Notes under the pieces: generated by a model | Databases searched by the model: none | Told to the model about the DNA's origin: nothing | The model's input: only the letters and a program-made list of their open reading frames with translations | DNA from: JALSHZ01 sp964614535 | GTDB lineage: Bacteria > Pseudomonadota > Gammaproteobacteria > UWMA-0217 | Direction: 5' to 3' | Length of the DNA: 34,000 nucleotides | Assembly: GCA_964614535.1 (NCBI GenBank) | Contig: CAZTOZ010000070.1 | Location: 1 to 34,000 of the forward strand | In this document: in pieces, positions 7,155-15,882 of the stretch | Numbering within the stretch: position 1 is the stretch's first letter | Layout of the letters: every line of letters starts with the position of its first letter | Translations under genes and position numbers: made by a program

Positions 7155-8635
7155 CGGCCATCGCCGGCGGGGTGGCGGGTGGTGCCACGACACTGATGAT
7201 CCAGGGCACCACCTCCGATGCCGGCAAGAGCACGCTGGTGACCGCGTTGTGCCGCATCTACCGGCGGCGTGGGCTCCGCGTGGCGCCGTTCAAGCCGCAG
7301 AACATGGCCCTCAACAGCGCGGTGACCGCTGATGGCGGGGAGATCGGGCGTGCCCAGGCGGTACAGGCGCAGGCGGCCGGGCTGCAACCCCACACCGACA
7401 TGAACCCCATCCTGCTCAAGCCCGACAGCGATACCGGCGCGCAGGTGATCGTCCACGGCCGGGCCATCTCGTCGATGGAGGCGGCGGCCTACCACGACTA
7501 CAAGCGGGTGGCGATGGAAGCGGTGCTGGCATCGCATCGGCGCTTGCAGGAACGATACGACCGGATCGTCGTCGAGGGCGCGGGCAGTCCGGCGGAGATC
7601 AATCTGCGCGACGGTGATATCGCCAACATGGGGTTCGCCGAGGCGGTGGACTGCCCGGTGATCCTGATTGCCGACATCGACAAGGGAGGCGTGTTCGCGC
7701 ATCTGGTGGGCACGCTGGCCCTGTTGTCTTCCTCGGAGCAGGCGCGGGTTGTGGGCTTCGTCATCAACCGCTTTCGTGGCGACATCGGCTTGTTGCAGCC
7801 CGGCCTGGAATGGCTGGAGAAGCATACCGGCAAGCCGGTGTTCGGCGTATTGCCCTATCTGCACGGGCTGCATCTCGAAGCCGAGGATGCGATCTCGACC
7901 AAACAGCGGCTCGACGGTGAGCGGCCGCCGTTTCGTGTCGTCGTGCCGGTCATGCCACGGATCAGCAACCACACCGACTTTGACCCGTTGCGGCTGCATC
8001 CCGGGGTCGATCTGCATTTCGTCGCCCCCGACGCGGCGCCACCGCCGGCCGATCTGATCATTCTGCCCGGCAGCAAGAGCGTGCGGGACGATCTGGCATG
8101 GCTCCGCCGCCGGGGGTGGGACCGGGCCATCGAACGCCATCTGCGCTATGGGGGCAAGCTCATCGGCATCTGCGGCGGTTTCCAGATGCTGGGGCGGGCC
8201 ATCCATGATCCGCAGGGTATCGAGTCGGCGCCGGGCAGCAGTGATGGCCTGGGGTTGCTCGATCTGGAGACTGAGTTGTTGCCGGCGAAACGGCTTGCTC
8301 GGCAGGTCGGGCGGTTGGCGTTCGCCGAGGCGGCCGTGGCGGGCTATGAGATCCATGCCGGCATCACCACCGGCCCGGCGCTGGCGCGGCCGGCGTTGTG
8401 GCTCGACGAAGGGGGGGATGGCGCGGTTTCCGCCGATGGGCAGATCCTCGGCACCTACCTCCACGGCCTGTTTGACCACCCTGACGCCTGTGACGCGCTG
8501 TTGGGCTGGGCCGGCCTGCGCGAGGCCGGGAGCCCGGATTATCCGGCATTGCGCGAGGCCGCCATCGACCGCTTGGCCGATGGCGTCGAAGCCGCGCTGG
8601 ACCTGGCGCGGATCGAGGCATTGCTCGGCCGCTGA
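7151..8635 (+). CDS. cobQ: Cobyric acid synthase CobQ (CbiP)
   Basis: A 494-residue glutamine-dependent amidotransferase that amidates the b, d, e and g carboxylates of adenosylcobyrinic acid a,c-diamide to cobyric acid. The N-terminal dethiobiotin-synthetase-like domain has the P-loop GTTSDAGKST, then the FKPQNMALNSAV block and LIADIDKGGVFAHLVGT. The C-terminal class I glutaminase-like domain has GICGGFQMLG with the nucleophile at C341, and YLHGLFDHP with H438. Length is normal for the family (about 480-510). The start is GTG 7151, overlapping the preceding stop by 4 nt; the conserved P-loop region begins within 25 residues of it. Confidence 0.95.
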   Translation: MTAIAGGVAGGATTLMIQGTTSDAGKSTLVTALCRIYRRRGLRVAPFKPQNMALNSAVTADGGEIGRAQAVQAQAAGLQPHTDMNPILLKPDSDTGAQVIVHGRAISSMEAAAYHDYKRVAMEAVLASHRRLQERYDRIVVEGAGSPAEINLRDGDIANMGFAEAVDCPVILIADIDKGGVFAHLVGTLALLSSSEQARVVGFVINRFRGDIGLLQPGLEWLEKHTGKPVFGVLPYLHGLHLEAEDAISTKQRLDGERPPFRVVVPVMPRISNHTDFDPLRLHPGVDLHFVAPDAAPPPADLIILPGSKSVRDDLAWLRRRGWDRAIERHLRYGGKLIGICGGFQMLGRAIHDPQGIESAPGSSDGLGLLDLETELLPAKRLARQVGRLAFAEAAVAGYEIHAGITTGPALARPALWLDEGGDGAVSADGQILGTYLHGLFDHPDACDALLGWAGLREAGSPDYPALREAAIDRLADGVEAALDLARIEALLGR

Positions 8636-8702
8636 ATTGCTCCAGATCATGGTTTCCGGCCGGTGGCGGTGCTACCGTCTGCGGCCATCGGAGCGATTTT
8701 CG

Positions 8703-10157
8703 ATGCCGCCCATGCGCCTGCGACCCGTCTTTGCCATCGTCGGTCTGCTGATCTGTGTTTTCAGCGTCTCGCTGTTGCCACCAGTGGCCATCTCCCTGGA
8801 ATATCACGACGGAGAGGCACCGGAACTGCTTGCCATGTTCCTGCTGATCCTCGGCATCGGCAGCGGCCTGTGGTTGGTGAACCGCCGCGCCACCGGGCAG
8901 ATCCAGCATCGCGAGGGTTTTCTCATCGTCGTGCTGTTCTGGGTGCTGTTGGGCGTGCTGGGCGCGCTGCCACTGAAGTTTTCGCTCCATCTGAGTTTCG
9001 TCGATGCGCTGTTCGAGTCGGTCTCCGGCCTGACCACCACCGGTGCGACGGTCCTGCAGGGGCTGGATGGGATGCAACCGTCGATTCTTTTCTATCGGCA
9101 GGAGATCCAGTGGTTCGGCGGCATGGGGTTGGTGGTGCTGGCGGTGGCGGTGTTGCCGATGCTGGGCGTCGGTGGGATGTCGCTCTATCGCGCGGAGATC
9201 CCGGGGCCAATGAAGGAGGAGAAGATGGTGCCCCGGTTGGTCAGCAGCACGCGCAGTCTCTGGCTCATCTACGTCGCCATCACCGCCGCCTGCGCGTTGG
9301 CCTACTGGTGGGCCGGCATGACCCCGTTCGACGCGGTCTCCCATAGCCTGACCACGGTCTCCACCGGGGGCTTTTCCACCCACGACGCCAGTCTGGGGTA
9401 TTTCCACAGCGCCACGATCGAGAGCATCGCGGTCGTCTTCATGTTGCTGGGCGCGATCAATTTCAGTATCCATTTCCGTGCGTTGCAACAGCGTTCGGCC
9501 GTGCCCTATCTGCGCGATGTCGAGGTGCGCTGGTTCCTGCGTTTCGTGTTGCTGGCCACGCTCGTCATCACGGCCGGGCTCTGGTACGACCACTACTACG
9601 GCGGCTTGCTGGCCGATCTGCGCAACGCCGTTTTCGAGGTGGTCTCGGTCATTACCAGCACTGGCTTCGGTACCGTCGATTTCAATACCTGGCCGCTGGT
9701 TTTTCCGACGCTGCTGCTGGCCATCAGCTTCATCGGCGGTTGTGGCGGCTCCACCGCCGGCGGCATGAAGGTGCTGCGGGTGCTGATCCTCTTTCGCCTT
9801 GGTCACCGTGAGATCGTTCGCCTGATCCATCCCAAGGCGCTGGTGCCGGTGAAGCTCGATGGCCGCATCGTGCCGGCGCGGACCCTGCACAGCATACTCG
9901 GCTTCTTTGCCGTCTATATGGCGGCGTTTGCCGTGTTGATGTTGCTGATGATGGCCACCGGTCTCGATCAGGTCTCTGCCTATGCCGCCGTGGCCACCTG
10001 TATCAACAACCTCGGGCCGGGGATGGGGGTGGTTTCTCAGTCGTTCGCCGATGTCAGTGAGGTGGGGAAGATCGTCAGCGTCGTCGCCATGCTGCTCGGG
10101 CGGCTGGAGGTGTTCTCCATTCTGATCCTGCTTCACCCGGAATTCTGGCGTGGTTGA
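8703..10157 (+). CDS. trkH: Potassium uptake channel subunit TrkH
   Basis: A 484-residue inner-membrane K+ transporter of the TrkH/KtrB superfamily, close in length to E. coli TrkH (483). The four pore-loop selectivity-filter segments are visible: GLTTTGAT, TVSTGGFST, ITSTGFGT and NNLGPGM, each after a membrane helix pair. ATG 8703 is the first start of the proper N-terminus and ATG 8712 is equally possible. The frame runs open upstream across cobQ, but that is a shadow. No trkA gene for the cytosolic regulatory subunit is in the window. It follows cobQ by 67 nt in the same direction and probably does not belong functionally to the cobalamin operon. Confidence 0.94.
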   Translation: MPPMRLRPVFAIVGLLICVFSVSLLPPVAISLEYHDGEAPELLAMFLLILGIGSGLWLVNRRATGQIQHREGFLIVVLFWVLLGVLGALPLKFSLHLSFVDALFESVSGLTTTGATVLQGLDGMQPSILFYRQEIQWFGGMGLVVLAVAVLPMLGVGGMSLYRAEIPGPMKEEKMVPRLVSSTRSLWLIYVAITAACALAYWWAGMTPFDAVSHSLTTVSTGGFSTHDASLGYFHSATIESIAVVFMLLGAINFSIHFRALQQRSAVPYLRDVEVRWFLRFVLLATLVITAGLWYDHYYGGLLADLRNAVFEVVSVITSTGFGTVDFNTWPLVFPTLLLAISFIGGCGGSTAGGMKVLRVLILFRLGHREIVRLIHPKALVPVKLDGRIVPARTLHSILGFFAVYMAAFAVLMLLMMATGLDQVSAYAAVATCINNLGPGMGVVSQSFADVSEVGKIVSVVAMLLGRLEVFSILILLHPEFWRG

Positions 10158-10167
10158 TATATCGCAG

Positions 10168-10196
10168 TTTTTGTGTTCCTGCCGTGGTGCTACACT
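10168..10196 (+). promoter_or_regulatory. Candidate extended -10 promoter
   Basis: TGCTACACT at 10188-10196 is an extended -10 element (TG-n-TACACT). A weak -35 (TTTTTG, 10168-10173) lies 17 nt upstream. It would start a transcript about 25 nt before the ATG at 10229. Confidence 0.5.
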
Positions 10197-10228
10197 CCCT
10201 CGCCTCTGATGCAACCCGGGACAGCCGT

Positions 10229-10648
10229 ATGTTCAAATCACTCTTCGTCACCCTGTTGGCGGCCATGACAACGGGCGTTGCAACCGCTGCCCCCTGGCCG
10301 CTGGAGATCATCGATCATCTCGACGACGCGACGCTGGTGATCTACGCCAACGAGTCCGATATCGAGAGCTCGCCTCGATGGAGCCCGGCCAAAGGCGCGC
10401 CGCCGTTCGGCCTGACGGCGCTGTTCAAGGCCGTGGGCGACTGGAAAAAGCAGAACCACTACGCCGAGGCCGACGGGATCGAGAAGGTCGAGCTCAAGCC
10501 CATTGCTCGTCATGAGAAAGAGGGGCGCTGGTATTATCTGGTGCAGCTCAAGGATCTGGAAGACGACGGTCACGCGCACCGCTATCTGGCCGTGCTGATG
10601 AATGGCAAGACCATCGCGGCGGTCAAGGAGCCGGAAGCCTATAAATAA
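10229..10648 (+). CDS. Unknown small periplasmic protein
   Basis: A 139-residue protein that I do not recognise. A signal peptide is clear (MFKSLFVTLLAAMTTGVATA, cleavage before APWPLE). The mature part is mixed alpha/beta in character with an acidic YANESDIES segment, a WKKQNHYAEADGIEKVEL middle and an aromatic WYYLVQLKDLEDDGH strand. It has no cysteines. ATG 10229 is chosen over the upstream in-frame start because it begins the signal peptide and follows a candidate promoter. It lies between trkH and an SDR gene; the SDR start is 8 nt after the stop, so the two are likely co-transcribed. Confidence 0.75.
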   Translation: MFKSLFVTLLAAMTTGVATAAPWPLEIIDHLDDATLVIYANESDIESSPRWSPAKGAPPFGLTALFKAVGDWKKQNHYAEADGIEKVELKPIARHEKEGRWYYLVQLKDLEDDGHAHRYLAVLMNGKTIAAVKEPEAYK

Positions 10649-10655
10649 CCGGCTC

Positions 10656-11384
10656 GTGGAAGATGGTCGCCTAAAGACCGCCGTCGTCACCGGCGCCACC
10701 AGTGGCATTGGCGCCGCCATTGCCACGGCGTTGGCGACCGCTGGTTATCGGCTGGTGGTCACCTCCCGTGACGCGGCGAAGCTGGCTGCGCTGCGGGCGA
10801 GGCTGCGACTGGATGAGGCCGCCTGCGTCGGCTACGAAGTCGATTTCGGTGATCCGGCAGTCACCGAAGCGGTGGCTGCCAGGATGGCCGCGGCGCATGC
10901 CGATATCGACGTGCTCGTTCACAGCGCCGGCTATCTCGCGTTCGGCGATCTCTCGACGACGACGGCGGCGGAGCTGGATACGCACTATTCCATCAATGTC
11001 CGTGCGCCCTGGGTGCTGACGCACCATTTGTTGCCGGGGCTGGTGCGTCGTCGCGGGCAGGTGGTCTTCATCAACACCAGCGCCAGCACCCAGCACGGCA
11101 AGGCGGGGCTGGGTGCCTATGTTGGCACCAAGCTGGCACTCAAGGGGGTGGCGGACTGCCTGCGCCAGGAGGTCAATCGGGAGGGCGTGCGGGTCGTCAG
11201 CATCTATCCGGGCCGAACAGCGACCGAGATGCAGGCCACCATCCAGAAGTCGCTCGATGCGCCCTACCGGCCCGAGCGGCTGCTCCAGCCCGAGGATGTG
11301 GCGACGACGGTGATGCAGGCGTTGGCCATGCCGGAGACGGCCGAGATCACCGACCTGCATCTGCGGCCGATGCAGAACGGCTGA
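10656..11384 (+). CDS. Short-chain dehydrogenase/reductase (SDR), substrate unknown
   Basis: A 242-residue classical SDR. The Rossmann glycine motif TGATSGIG is at about residues 11-18. The NAG-equivalent is HSAGYLAFGD, followed by NVRAPWVLTHHLLP. The catalytic serine is in FINTSAS and the YxxxK pair in AYVGTKLALKG. VSIYPGRTATEM matches the PG block after beta-6. Its mature core resembles the YdfG/serine 3-dehydrogenase type of SDR, but the substrate cannot be read. GTG 10656 is chosen because it gives a normal short N-terminus before the beta-1 strand and falls just after the upstream stop; the frame stays open further upstream. Confidence 0.88.
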   Translation: MEDGRLKTAVVTGATSGIGAAIATALATAGYRLVVTSRDAAKLAALRARLRLDEAACVGYEVDFGDPAVTEAVAARMAAAHADIDVLVHSAGYLAFGDLSTTTAAELDTHYSINVRAPWVLTHHLLPGLVRRRGQVVFINTSASTQHGKAGLGAYVGTKLALKGVADCLRQEVNREGVRVVSIYPGRTATEMQATIQKSLDAPYRPERLLQPEDVATTVMQALAMPETAEITDLHLRPMQNG

Positions 11385-11433
11385 GAAGAAACGATCGCGG
11401 GTCGTGGGTACTTCCGAGTGCCGGGCATTCCGG

Positions 11434-12729
11434 TCATGTCTCGATCGGTGCCAGCAGATCGGTCCGCGCCAGCGCTTCGGCGGCCGTTGCGATCTCGTCG
11501 AAAGGCTGTTCCGCCCGTTCGGCGATACTCAACAGGTCGTTCGTCCCGTCGGAGAGATTCAAAACCCACAGCAGCGCCATTGCGTCGATCTTCCGTTGCG
11601 ATGGTCCGCCGATCTGATCGTACAACCCCCGCTTTCCCAGCTGTGGTTCGCACTTGGGCTTGAGATTGCGATAGCACCGGTTGCGCTCCAGCACGTCGAT
11701 GACTTGCAGGTAGGCATCCAGTGACGCTTCCAGATATTGTGGTCGGACCAGGGTCAGGTCGTCCGCCGAGGTGTGGTATTGGGGATACTGGCCATGGCTG
11801 CTGCGCGACAGACTGCCGACCGGCAGATCGAACCCGGGCGAGCAGTATTGGCGCTCGTCATAGCCGTAGGGATAGAAATCGATGAGCCGGTAATCCTCGC
11901 GGCGGTGTTTGAGCACCTGGGTCACGGCGCGGTCGATGACCGCATCGCCGCGTCGGCTCTTCTTGTAGGTGAAGGGGCCGCCGTCGCCCACGCAGGTGAC
12001 CACCAGGCCGTGGCGGATAGTGCCGGTTTTTTCCTCGTTGCGTGCCAGCCAGGTGATCGAGCCGATGGTGCCGGGGATGAACAGAAAGCGGTAGCTGTAG
12101 CGCAGCGGTTTTTCCCGCAGCGCCTTTGCCAGTGCCGTCATCAATGCGATGCCGGAGAGATTGTCGTTGCACAGCGATGGGTGGCAGATATGGCAGGAGA
12201 GCAATACCTCTTCGTCGCTGGTACCCGGTATCACCACTTCACCGTAGCTGAGGCTGCCCGGCTCCAGCGTCGAGTCGATGAAGACCTCGTACTCCCCTTC
12301 GGGCAGCGCCTCGTATTCCCGGTGGCTGAGGCAGAATCCCCAGTTTTCGTTGTAGTAGGAGGTCTTGTACGGAATCCACTCCGGATGATCCGGCAGGGTG
12401 AAGAGGTGGGGCCTGAGCTCTTCCAGCGTGATTCGCCGGTGTACCGGCACGCTGTAGTTCAGCACATGCAGATTGCTTTGGCTGAATTGGGCGATCCGCT
12501 TGCCATCGGGGCGGCGTATCCAGGCATCGCGGATATTCCACTCACGGGGCACCTGCCAGTCGAACACCTCCGTGCCTGTCGGCACTTCCACCATTTCCAG
12601 TGCGGGGATTTCCCGCTGGATATGACGCAGCGTCTCGCGGACGCCGTTGCCGGTGATGCTGCGACAGATCGGATAGAGCGTTTCGATGAGCCGGTACATC
12701 TCTTGTCCGGCCGACGTGTCATTTGTCAT
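11434..12729 (-). CDS. DUF4910/DUF2172 aminopeptidase-like zinc protein
   Basis: A 431-residue cytoplasmic protein of the DUF4910 family (M28-like peptidase fold with an inserted DUF2172 domain and a C-terminal winged-helix segment). Likely metal ligands are visible: the His in CHICHPS, the Asp in CNDNLSG, the Glu in YGYDERQYCSPG and the His in PQYHTSADD. The C-terminal part (KIDAMALLWVLNLSDGTNDL...) matches the winged-helix tail. Such genes are usually found inside polysaccharide or modified-sugar clusters. Here it follows a C-methyltransferase gene in the same direction with a 6-nt gap, so the two form an operon. The substrate is not known; a role in sugar or amide modification is inference. 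Confidence 0.82.
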   Translation of the reverse strand: MTNDTSAGQEMYRLIETLYPICRSITGNGVRETLRHIQREIPALEMVEVPTGTEVFDWQVPREWNIRDAWIRRPDGKRIAQFSQSNLHVLNYSVPVHRRITLEELRPHLFTLPDHPEWIPYKTSYYNENWGFCLSHREYEALPEGEYEVFIDSTLEPGSLSYGEVVIPGTSDEEVLLSCHICHPSLCNDNLSGIALMTALAKALREKPLRYSYRFLFIPGTIGSITWLARNEEKTGTIRHGLVVTCVGDGGPFTYKKSRRGDAVIDRAVTQVLKHRREDYRLIDFYPYGYDERQYCSPGFDLPVGSLSRSSHGQYPQYHTSADDLTLVRPQYLEASLDAYLQVIDVLERNRCYRNLKPKCEPQLGKRGLYDQIGGPSQRKIDAMALLWVLNLSDGTNDLLSIAERAEQPFDEIATAAEALARTDLLAPIET

Positions 12730-12735
12730 CGAATC

Positions 12736-13998
12736 TCAGAGAATCTCCAGAAAAGGGATGGCGACGACGAACTGCGCGCCCCAGGTCATGATATGCGCCA
12801 TCTGTGAACGAATCTCCTCCTTGAGGTTCCACGGCAGGATCACCACATAGTCGGGGCGGGTCTCGTCGATCTTCTGCGGCGGATAGACCGGGATGTGCGT
12901 GCCCGGCAGCAACGTGCCCTGCTTGTGGGGGTTGATGTCCACCGTGTAGTCGAGGAAGTCCTTGCGTACGCCGCAATAGTTGAGCAGCGTGTTGCCCTTG
13001 GCCGGGGCGCCGTAGCCGACCACCGACTTGCCCTGGTTCTTGGCCTCGATCAGAAACGACAGGAATTCCCGTTTGGTCTTGCGGACCTTCTCCGCATAGT
13101 TGCGGTAGATCTCGGGGGTTTCGTAGCCGGCTGCGATCTCCTCGGCCCGAAGTGTCTCCACCGATGCCCGTACCGGCTTGCTGTCGTCGTGGTCGTGCCG
13201 GGCATGAATGCGCAGCGAGCCGCCATGGGTCGGCAGCTGTTCGACGTCGTAGATCGTCAGGCCGAATGCCTTGAAGATCCGTTCGACCGCGACGAGCGAG
13301 AAATAGGAGAAGTGTTCGTGGTAGATCGTATCGAACTGGTTCAGCTCGATCAGTTTTTTCAGGTGCGGGAATTCCATCGTGATCACGCCGTCGTCGGCGA
13401 GGAGCAGTTTCATCCCCTGGACGAAATCGTTGAGGTCGGGCACGTGGGCGAGCACGTTGTTGCCGATCAGCAGGTCGGCGCGAATGCCGTCGGCGACCAT
13501 CTCCTGCGCGGTTTCGACACCGAAAAACTTCACCAGTGACGGAATGCCGATCTCCTCGGCCGCGGCGGCGACGTTGGCGCAGGGCTCGACGCCGAGTACC
13601 TTGATCCCTTGCTGCTTGAAGTTTTTCAGCAGATAGCCGTCGTTGCTGGCCAGCTCGACCACCTGCGAGCGCTCGTCGAGACCGAGCCGCTCAGTGATCG
13701 TTTCGCAGTAATGGCGCGCATGCTCGAGCCAACTGGTCGAATAGGAGGAGAAATAGGGGTACTCGTCGGTGAAAATCTCGTCGGCGGCGATGTATTCATC
13801 GAGCTGGACCAGCCAGCAGCTCTCGCAGACATGGACGCTGAGCGGGTAGAACGGCTCCATCTCCCGCTCTTTTCCCGGCCGGACATTGGCGTTGGATATC
13901 GGTGACATGCCGAGATCCACCATCGATAGTTTCAATGGTGCGCCGCAGAAGCGACAGGTGCTCTTGGTCTGCTCGAACCCGGCTTCGGTGTTTTTCAT
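12736..13998 (-). CDS. SAM-dependent C-methyltransferase, TylCIII/NovU-like
   Basis: A 420-residue three-part methyltransferase. An N-terminal zinc-binding module has cysteines in CRFCGAPL and CESCW. The central class I SAM domain has VVELASNDGYLLKNF (motif I), LGVEPCANVA and GNNVLAHVPDLNDF. The C-terminal domain has YGAPAKGNTLLNYCG and DINPHKQGTLLPGTHIPV. This order is that of sugar C-methyltransferases that act on nucleotide-linked keto-deoxysugars. A His pair in IYHEHFSYFS lies in the proposed active site. The start ATG 13998 is preceded by GGGGGAAG. No deoxysugar synthesis genes lie nearby, so the true substrate is open. Confidence 0.85.
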   Translation of the reverse strand: MKNTEAGFEQTKSTCRFCGAPLKLSMVDLGMSPISNANVRPGKEREMEPFYPLSVHVCESCWLVQLDEYIAADEIFTDEYPYFSSYSTSWLEHARHYCETITERLGLDERSQVVELASNDGYLLKNFKQQGIKVLGVEPCANVAAAAEEIGIPSLVKFFGVETAQEMVADGIRADLLIGNNVLAHVPDLNDFVQGMKLLLADDGVITMEFPHLKKLIELNQFDTIYHEHFSYFSLVAVERIFKAFGLTIYDVEQLPTHGGSLRIHARHDHDDSKPVRASVETLRAEEIAAGYETPEIYRNYAEKVRKTKREFLSFLIEAKNQGKSVVGYGAPAKGNTLLNYCGVRKDFLDYTVDINPHKQGTLLPGTHIPVYPPQKIDETRPDYVVILPWNLKEEIRSQMAHIMTWGAQFVVAIPFLEIL

Positions 13999-14344
13999 GC
14001 TCTTCCCCCAAAGTGTCTGGAAATGTGTCCATACGAGTGTAAAGCCATCCCCGTCAGTGCCTGCCTGGCGCTAGGGTAACTACCTGATGGGATGGGCTAT
14101 CTGGCTCTTTTCCGGAAAATACTACCCAGTGTCCGACAGCATACCGCCGAGCCGGTCACATATCCGCCGACCGAAGCGGGGTCTGTCATTTTTTTTCGGG
14201 TGACGCCTTGTGAAATATCAAAGTGGTTCGAACGGCCGGTGCCGGTCGGGCGGGCAGGCAGGAATACCGTACTGGCAAGTTGACCGTTGGACGACTATAT
14301 TGCCGCGATCCGTTTGCGTACCTTCCGAGCCGAGGCATTCTTTT
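13999..14344. other. Divergent intergenic region, 346 nt
   Basis: This region separates the methyltransferase operon (- strand) from the cobW operon (+ strand). I see no cobalamin-riboswitch blocks and no convincing small gene; a 63-codon frame at 14092-14283 has no ribosome site or family features. A TATATT at 14296-14301 could be a -10 for cobW, with a poor TGGCAA at -35 spacing (14273-14278). TACACT on the - strand near 14030 could serve the methyltransferase. Confidence 0.5.
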
Positions 14345-15364
14345 TTGACACTGCGCATCGATACACCTGTTCCCACCAACATCGTCACCGGCTTTCTCGG
14401 GGCGGGAAAAACCACGGCGATCCGTTCCCTGTTGCGGCGCAAGCCGGCTGGGGCGCGTTGGGCCGTGCTGGTCAACGAGTTTGGCGAGATCGGGATCGAT
14501 GCCGGCCTGATCGGGGGTCGCGACGAAGTGTTCATCCACGAGCTGCCGGGCGGCTGCATGTGTTGCGCGGCGGGCTTGCCGATGCAGGTTGCGTTGCATC
14601 GGTTGCTGGCCCGTGCGCGGCCCGGGCGGTTGTTGATCGAGCCGACCGGTCTGGGGCATCCGAAAGAGGTGGTGGCCACGTTGCGACAGAAGGCCTATGC
14701 CGGCGTGGTCGATCTGCGCGCCGTCGTCACCCTCGTCGATGCCCGCAAGGTGGACGATCCCCGTTACACTGGTCACGCCACATTTCGTCAGCAGCTCGAG
14801 GTCGCGGATGTCATCGTCGCCAGCAAGAGCGATCTCTACACGGGCGATGAGGTGGAGCGGCTGAAGGCCTTTCTCGACGAGATGGGGCTGGCGGCAACGC
14901 CAATCCATGTCGTCTCCGGCGGGGCCGTCGAGCCCGACTGGATCGATGCCCCCCATGAGGGGGATGTGGTGGACCGCAGGCTGAAGGCCGAGCCCTCACC
15001 CTTGCTCGATGCCACCGTGGCGAATGGCTCGTCGCCGCCAACCGAAGGTTATCTCTGCAAAACCCGGGAGAAGGATGGATTCCATTCCATCGGTTGGCTC
15101 TTCGCGCCCGGTTACTGTTTCGATCCTGACCGGCTGATGTTGCTGTTCGGCGGGATCGATGCCGAACGCATCAAGGCGGTGGTGAAAACGCCCGGGGGTG
15201 TGGCCGGATTCAATATGGCCGATGGGGTGCTGACCCGTCTCGCGCTGGCCGACATCGATGACAGCCGCATCGAAATCATCACCCGCAGGCCGCTCGATCG
15301 GGCGGCGCTGGAGCGGGCGCTGCTCGATGCGGCCGAGTCTTGCCAAGCGGGGGGTGGCGCATGA
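14345..15364 (+). CDS. cobW: CobW-family (COG0523) GTP-dependent metallochaperone
   Basis: A 339-residue G3E-family P-loop GTPase. Walker A is GFLGAGKTT at about residues 16-24. The metal-binding motif GGCMCC follows (CxCC), then the ExxG Walker B in EPTGLGHP, and a base-recognition motif SKSD in place of NKxD, which is tolerated in COG0523. The C-terminal CobW_C domain includes the GFHSIGWLF and MLLFGG strands. Its 4-nt overlap with cobU favours a role in cobalt delivery to cobalamin synthesis rather than zinc homeostasis. The start is taken as TTG 14345, just before TLRIDTPVPTNIVTG, with GAGG 9 nt upstream; CTG 14351 is also possible. No riboswitch precedes it. Confidence 0.85.
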   Translation: MTLRIDTPVPTNIVTGFLGAGKTTAIRSLLRRKPAGARWAVLVNEFGEIGIDAGLIGGRDEVFIHELPGGCMCCAAGLPMQVALHRLLARARPGRLLIEPTGLGHPKEVVATLRQKAYAGVVDLRAVVTLVDARKVDDPRYTGHATFRQQLEVADVIVASKSDLYTGDEVERLKAFLDEMGLAATPIHVVSGGAVEPDWIDAPHEGDVVDRRLKAEPSPLLDATVANGSSPPTEGYLCKTREKDGFHSIGWLFAPGYCFDPDRLMLLFGGIDAERIKAVVKTPGGVAGFNMADGVLTRLALADIDDSRIEIITRRPLDRAALERALLDAAESCQAGGGA

Positions 15365-15882
15365 TCCAGTTGATTCTCGGTGGTGCCCGTTCGGGGAAGA
15401 GCGGGTTGGCGGAGCGGTTGGCGACCGACAGCGGGCGGGAGGTGGTCTATATCGCCACCGCGACCCCGGGTGACGATGAAATGGCCGCGCGCATCGCCCA
15501 TCACCGTCAGCGGCGACCCGCCGCCTGGCGGACGGTGGAGACACCGCTGCATCTGGCGGCCACACTGCGTGCCGAGTCGGGCGTGGGGCGCTGTCTGTTG
15601 GTCGATTGCCTGACGTTGTGGCTGACCAACTGGCTGCTCGAGGAGGAGATGGCCGGCTACCATCGCGAGCGCGAGGCGTTACTGACGGCCTTGCCGACGC
15701 TCGCCGGCGAGGTGATTCTGGTCAGTAACGAAACCGGTTGCGGCGTGGTGCCCCTGGGCCGGCTGTCGCGCCGGTTCGTCGACGAGGCGGGTTGGCTGCA
15801 CCAGCAAGTTGCTGCGTTGAGTGATCGCGTCGTTTTCACGGTCGCGGGGTTGCCGCAGGTGTTGAAAGGAGATCCGTTGTGA
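15361..15882 (+). CDS. cobU: Adenosylcobinamide kinase / adenosylcobinamide-phosphate guanylyltransferase
   Basis: A 173-residue bifunctional enzyme that phosphorylates adenosylcobinamide and activates it with GTP to AdoCbi-GDP. The P-loop GGARSGKS is at residues 7-14. IATATPGDDEM precedes the histidine-rich AHHRQRRP segment that holds the guanylylated His. LLVDCLTLWLTN and VSNETGCGVVP are also family blocks. The ATG at 15361 overlaps the cobW stop (ATGA), and the gene ends in a 4-nt overlap with cobT. Length is near the family norm (about 180). Confidence 0.95.
   Translation: MIQLILGGARSGKSGLAERLATDSGREVVYIATATPGDDEMAARIAHHRQRRPAAWRTVETPLHLAATLRAESGVGRCLLVDCLTLWLTNWLLEEEMAGYHREREALLTALPTLAGEVILVSNETGCGVVPLGRLSRRFVDEAGWLHQQVAALSDRVVFTVAGLPQVLKGDPL

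Noticed and set aside
6944..8650. 568-codon antisense frame over cobQ
   Set aside because: Same cause; the + strand frame carries all CobQ motifs.
8364..10214. 616-codon antisense frame over trkH, rich in His, Gln and Arg
   Set aside because: Low-complexity composition is the mirror of a membrane protein gene; trkH on the + strand is unambiguous.
14092..14283. 63-codon frame in the methyltransferase-cobW gap
   Set aside because: No ribosome site, no hydrophobic or family pattern, and it runs into the cobW leader.
13999..14344. Possible second cobalamin riboswitch before cobW
   Set aside because: I looked for the B12-box core GCCACTG and the GCCCCCGCAA-like core on both strands and found neither.
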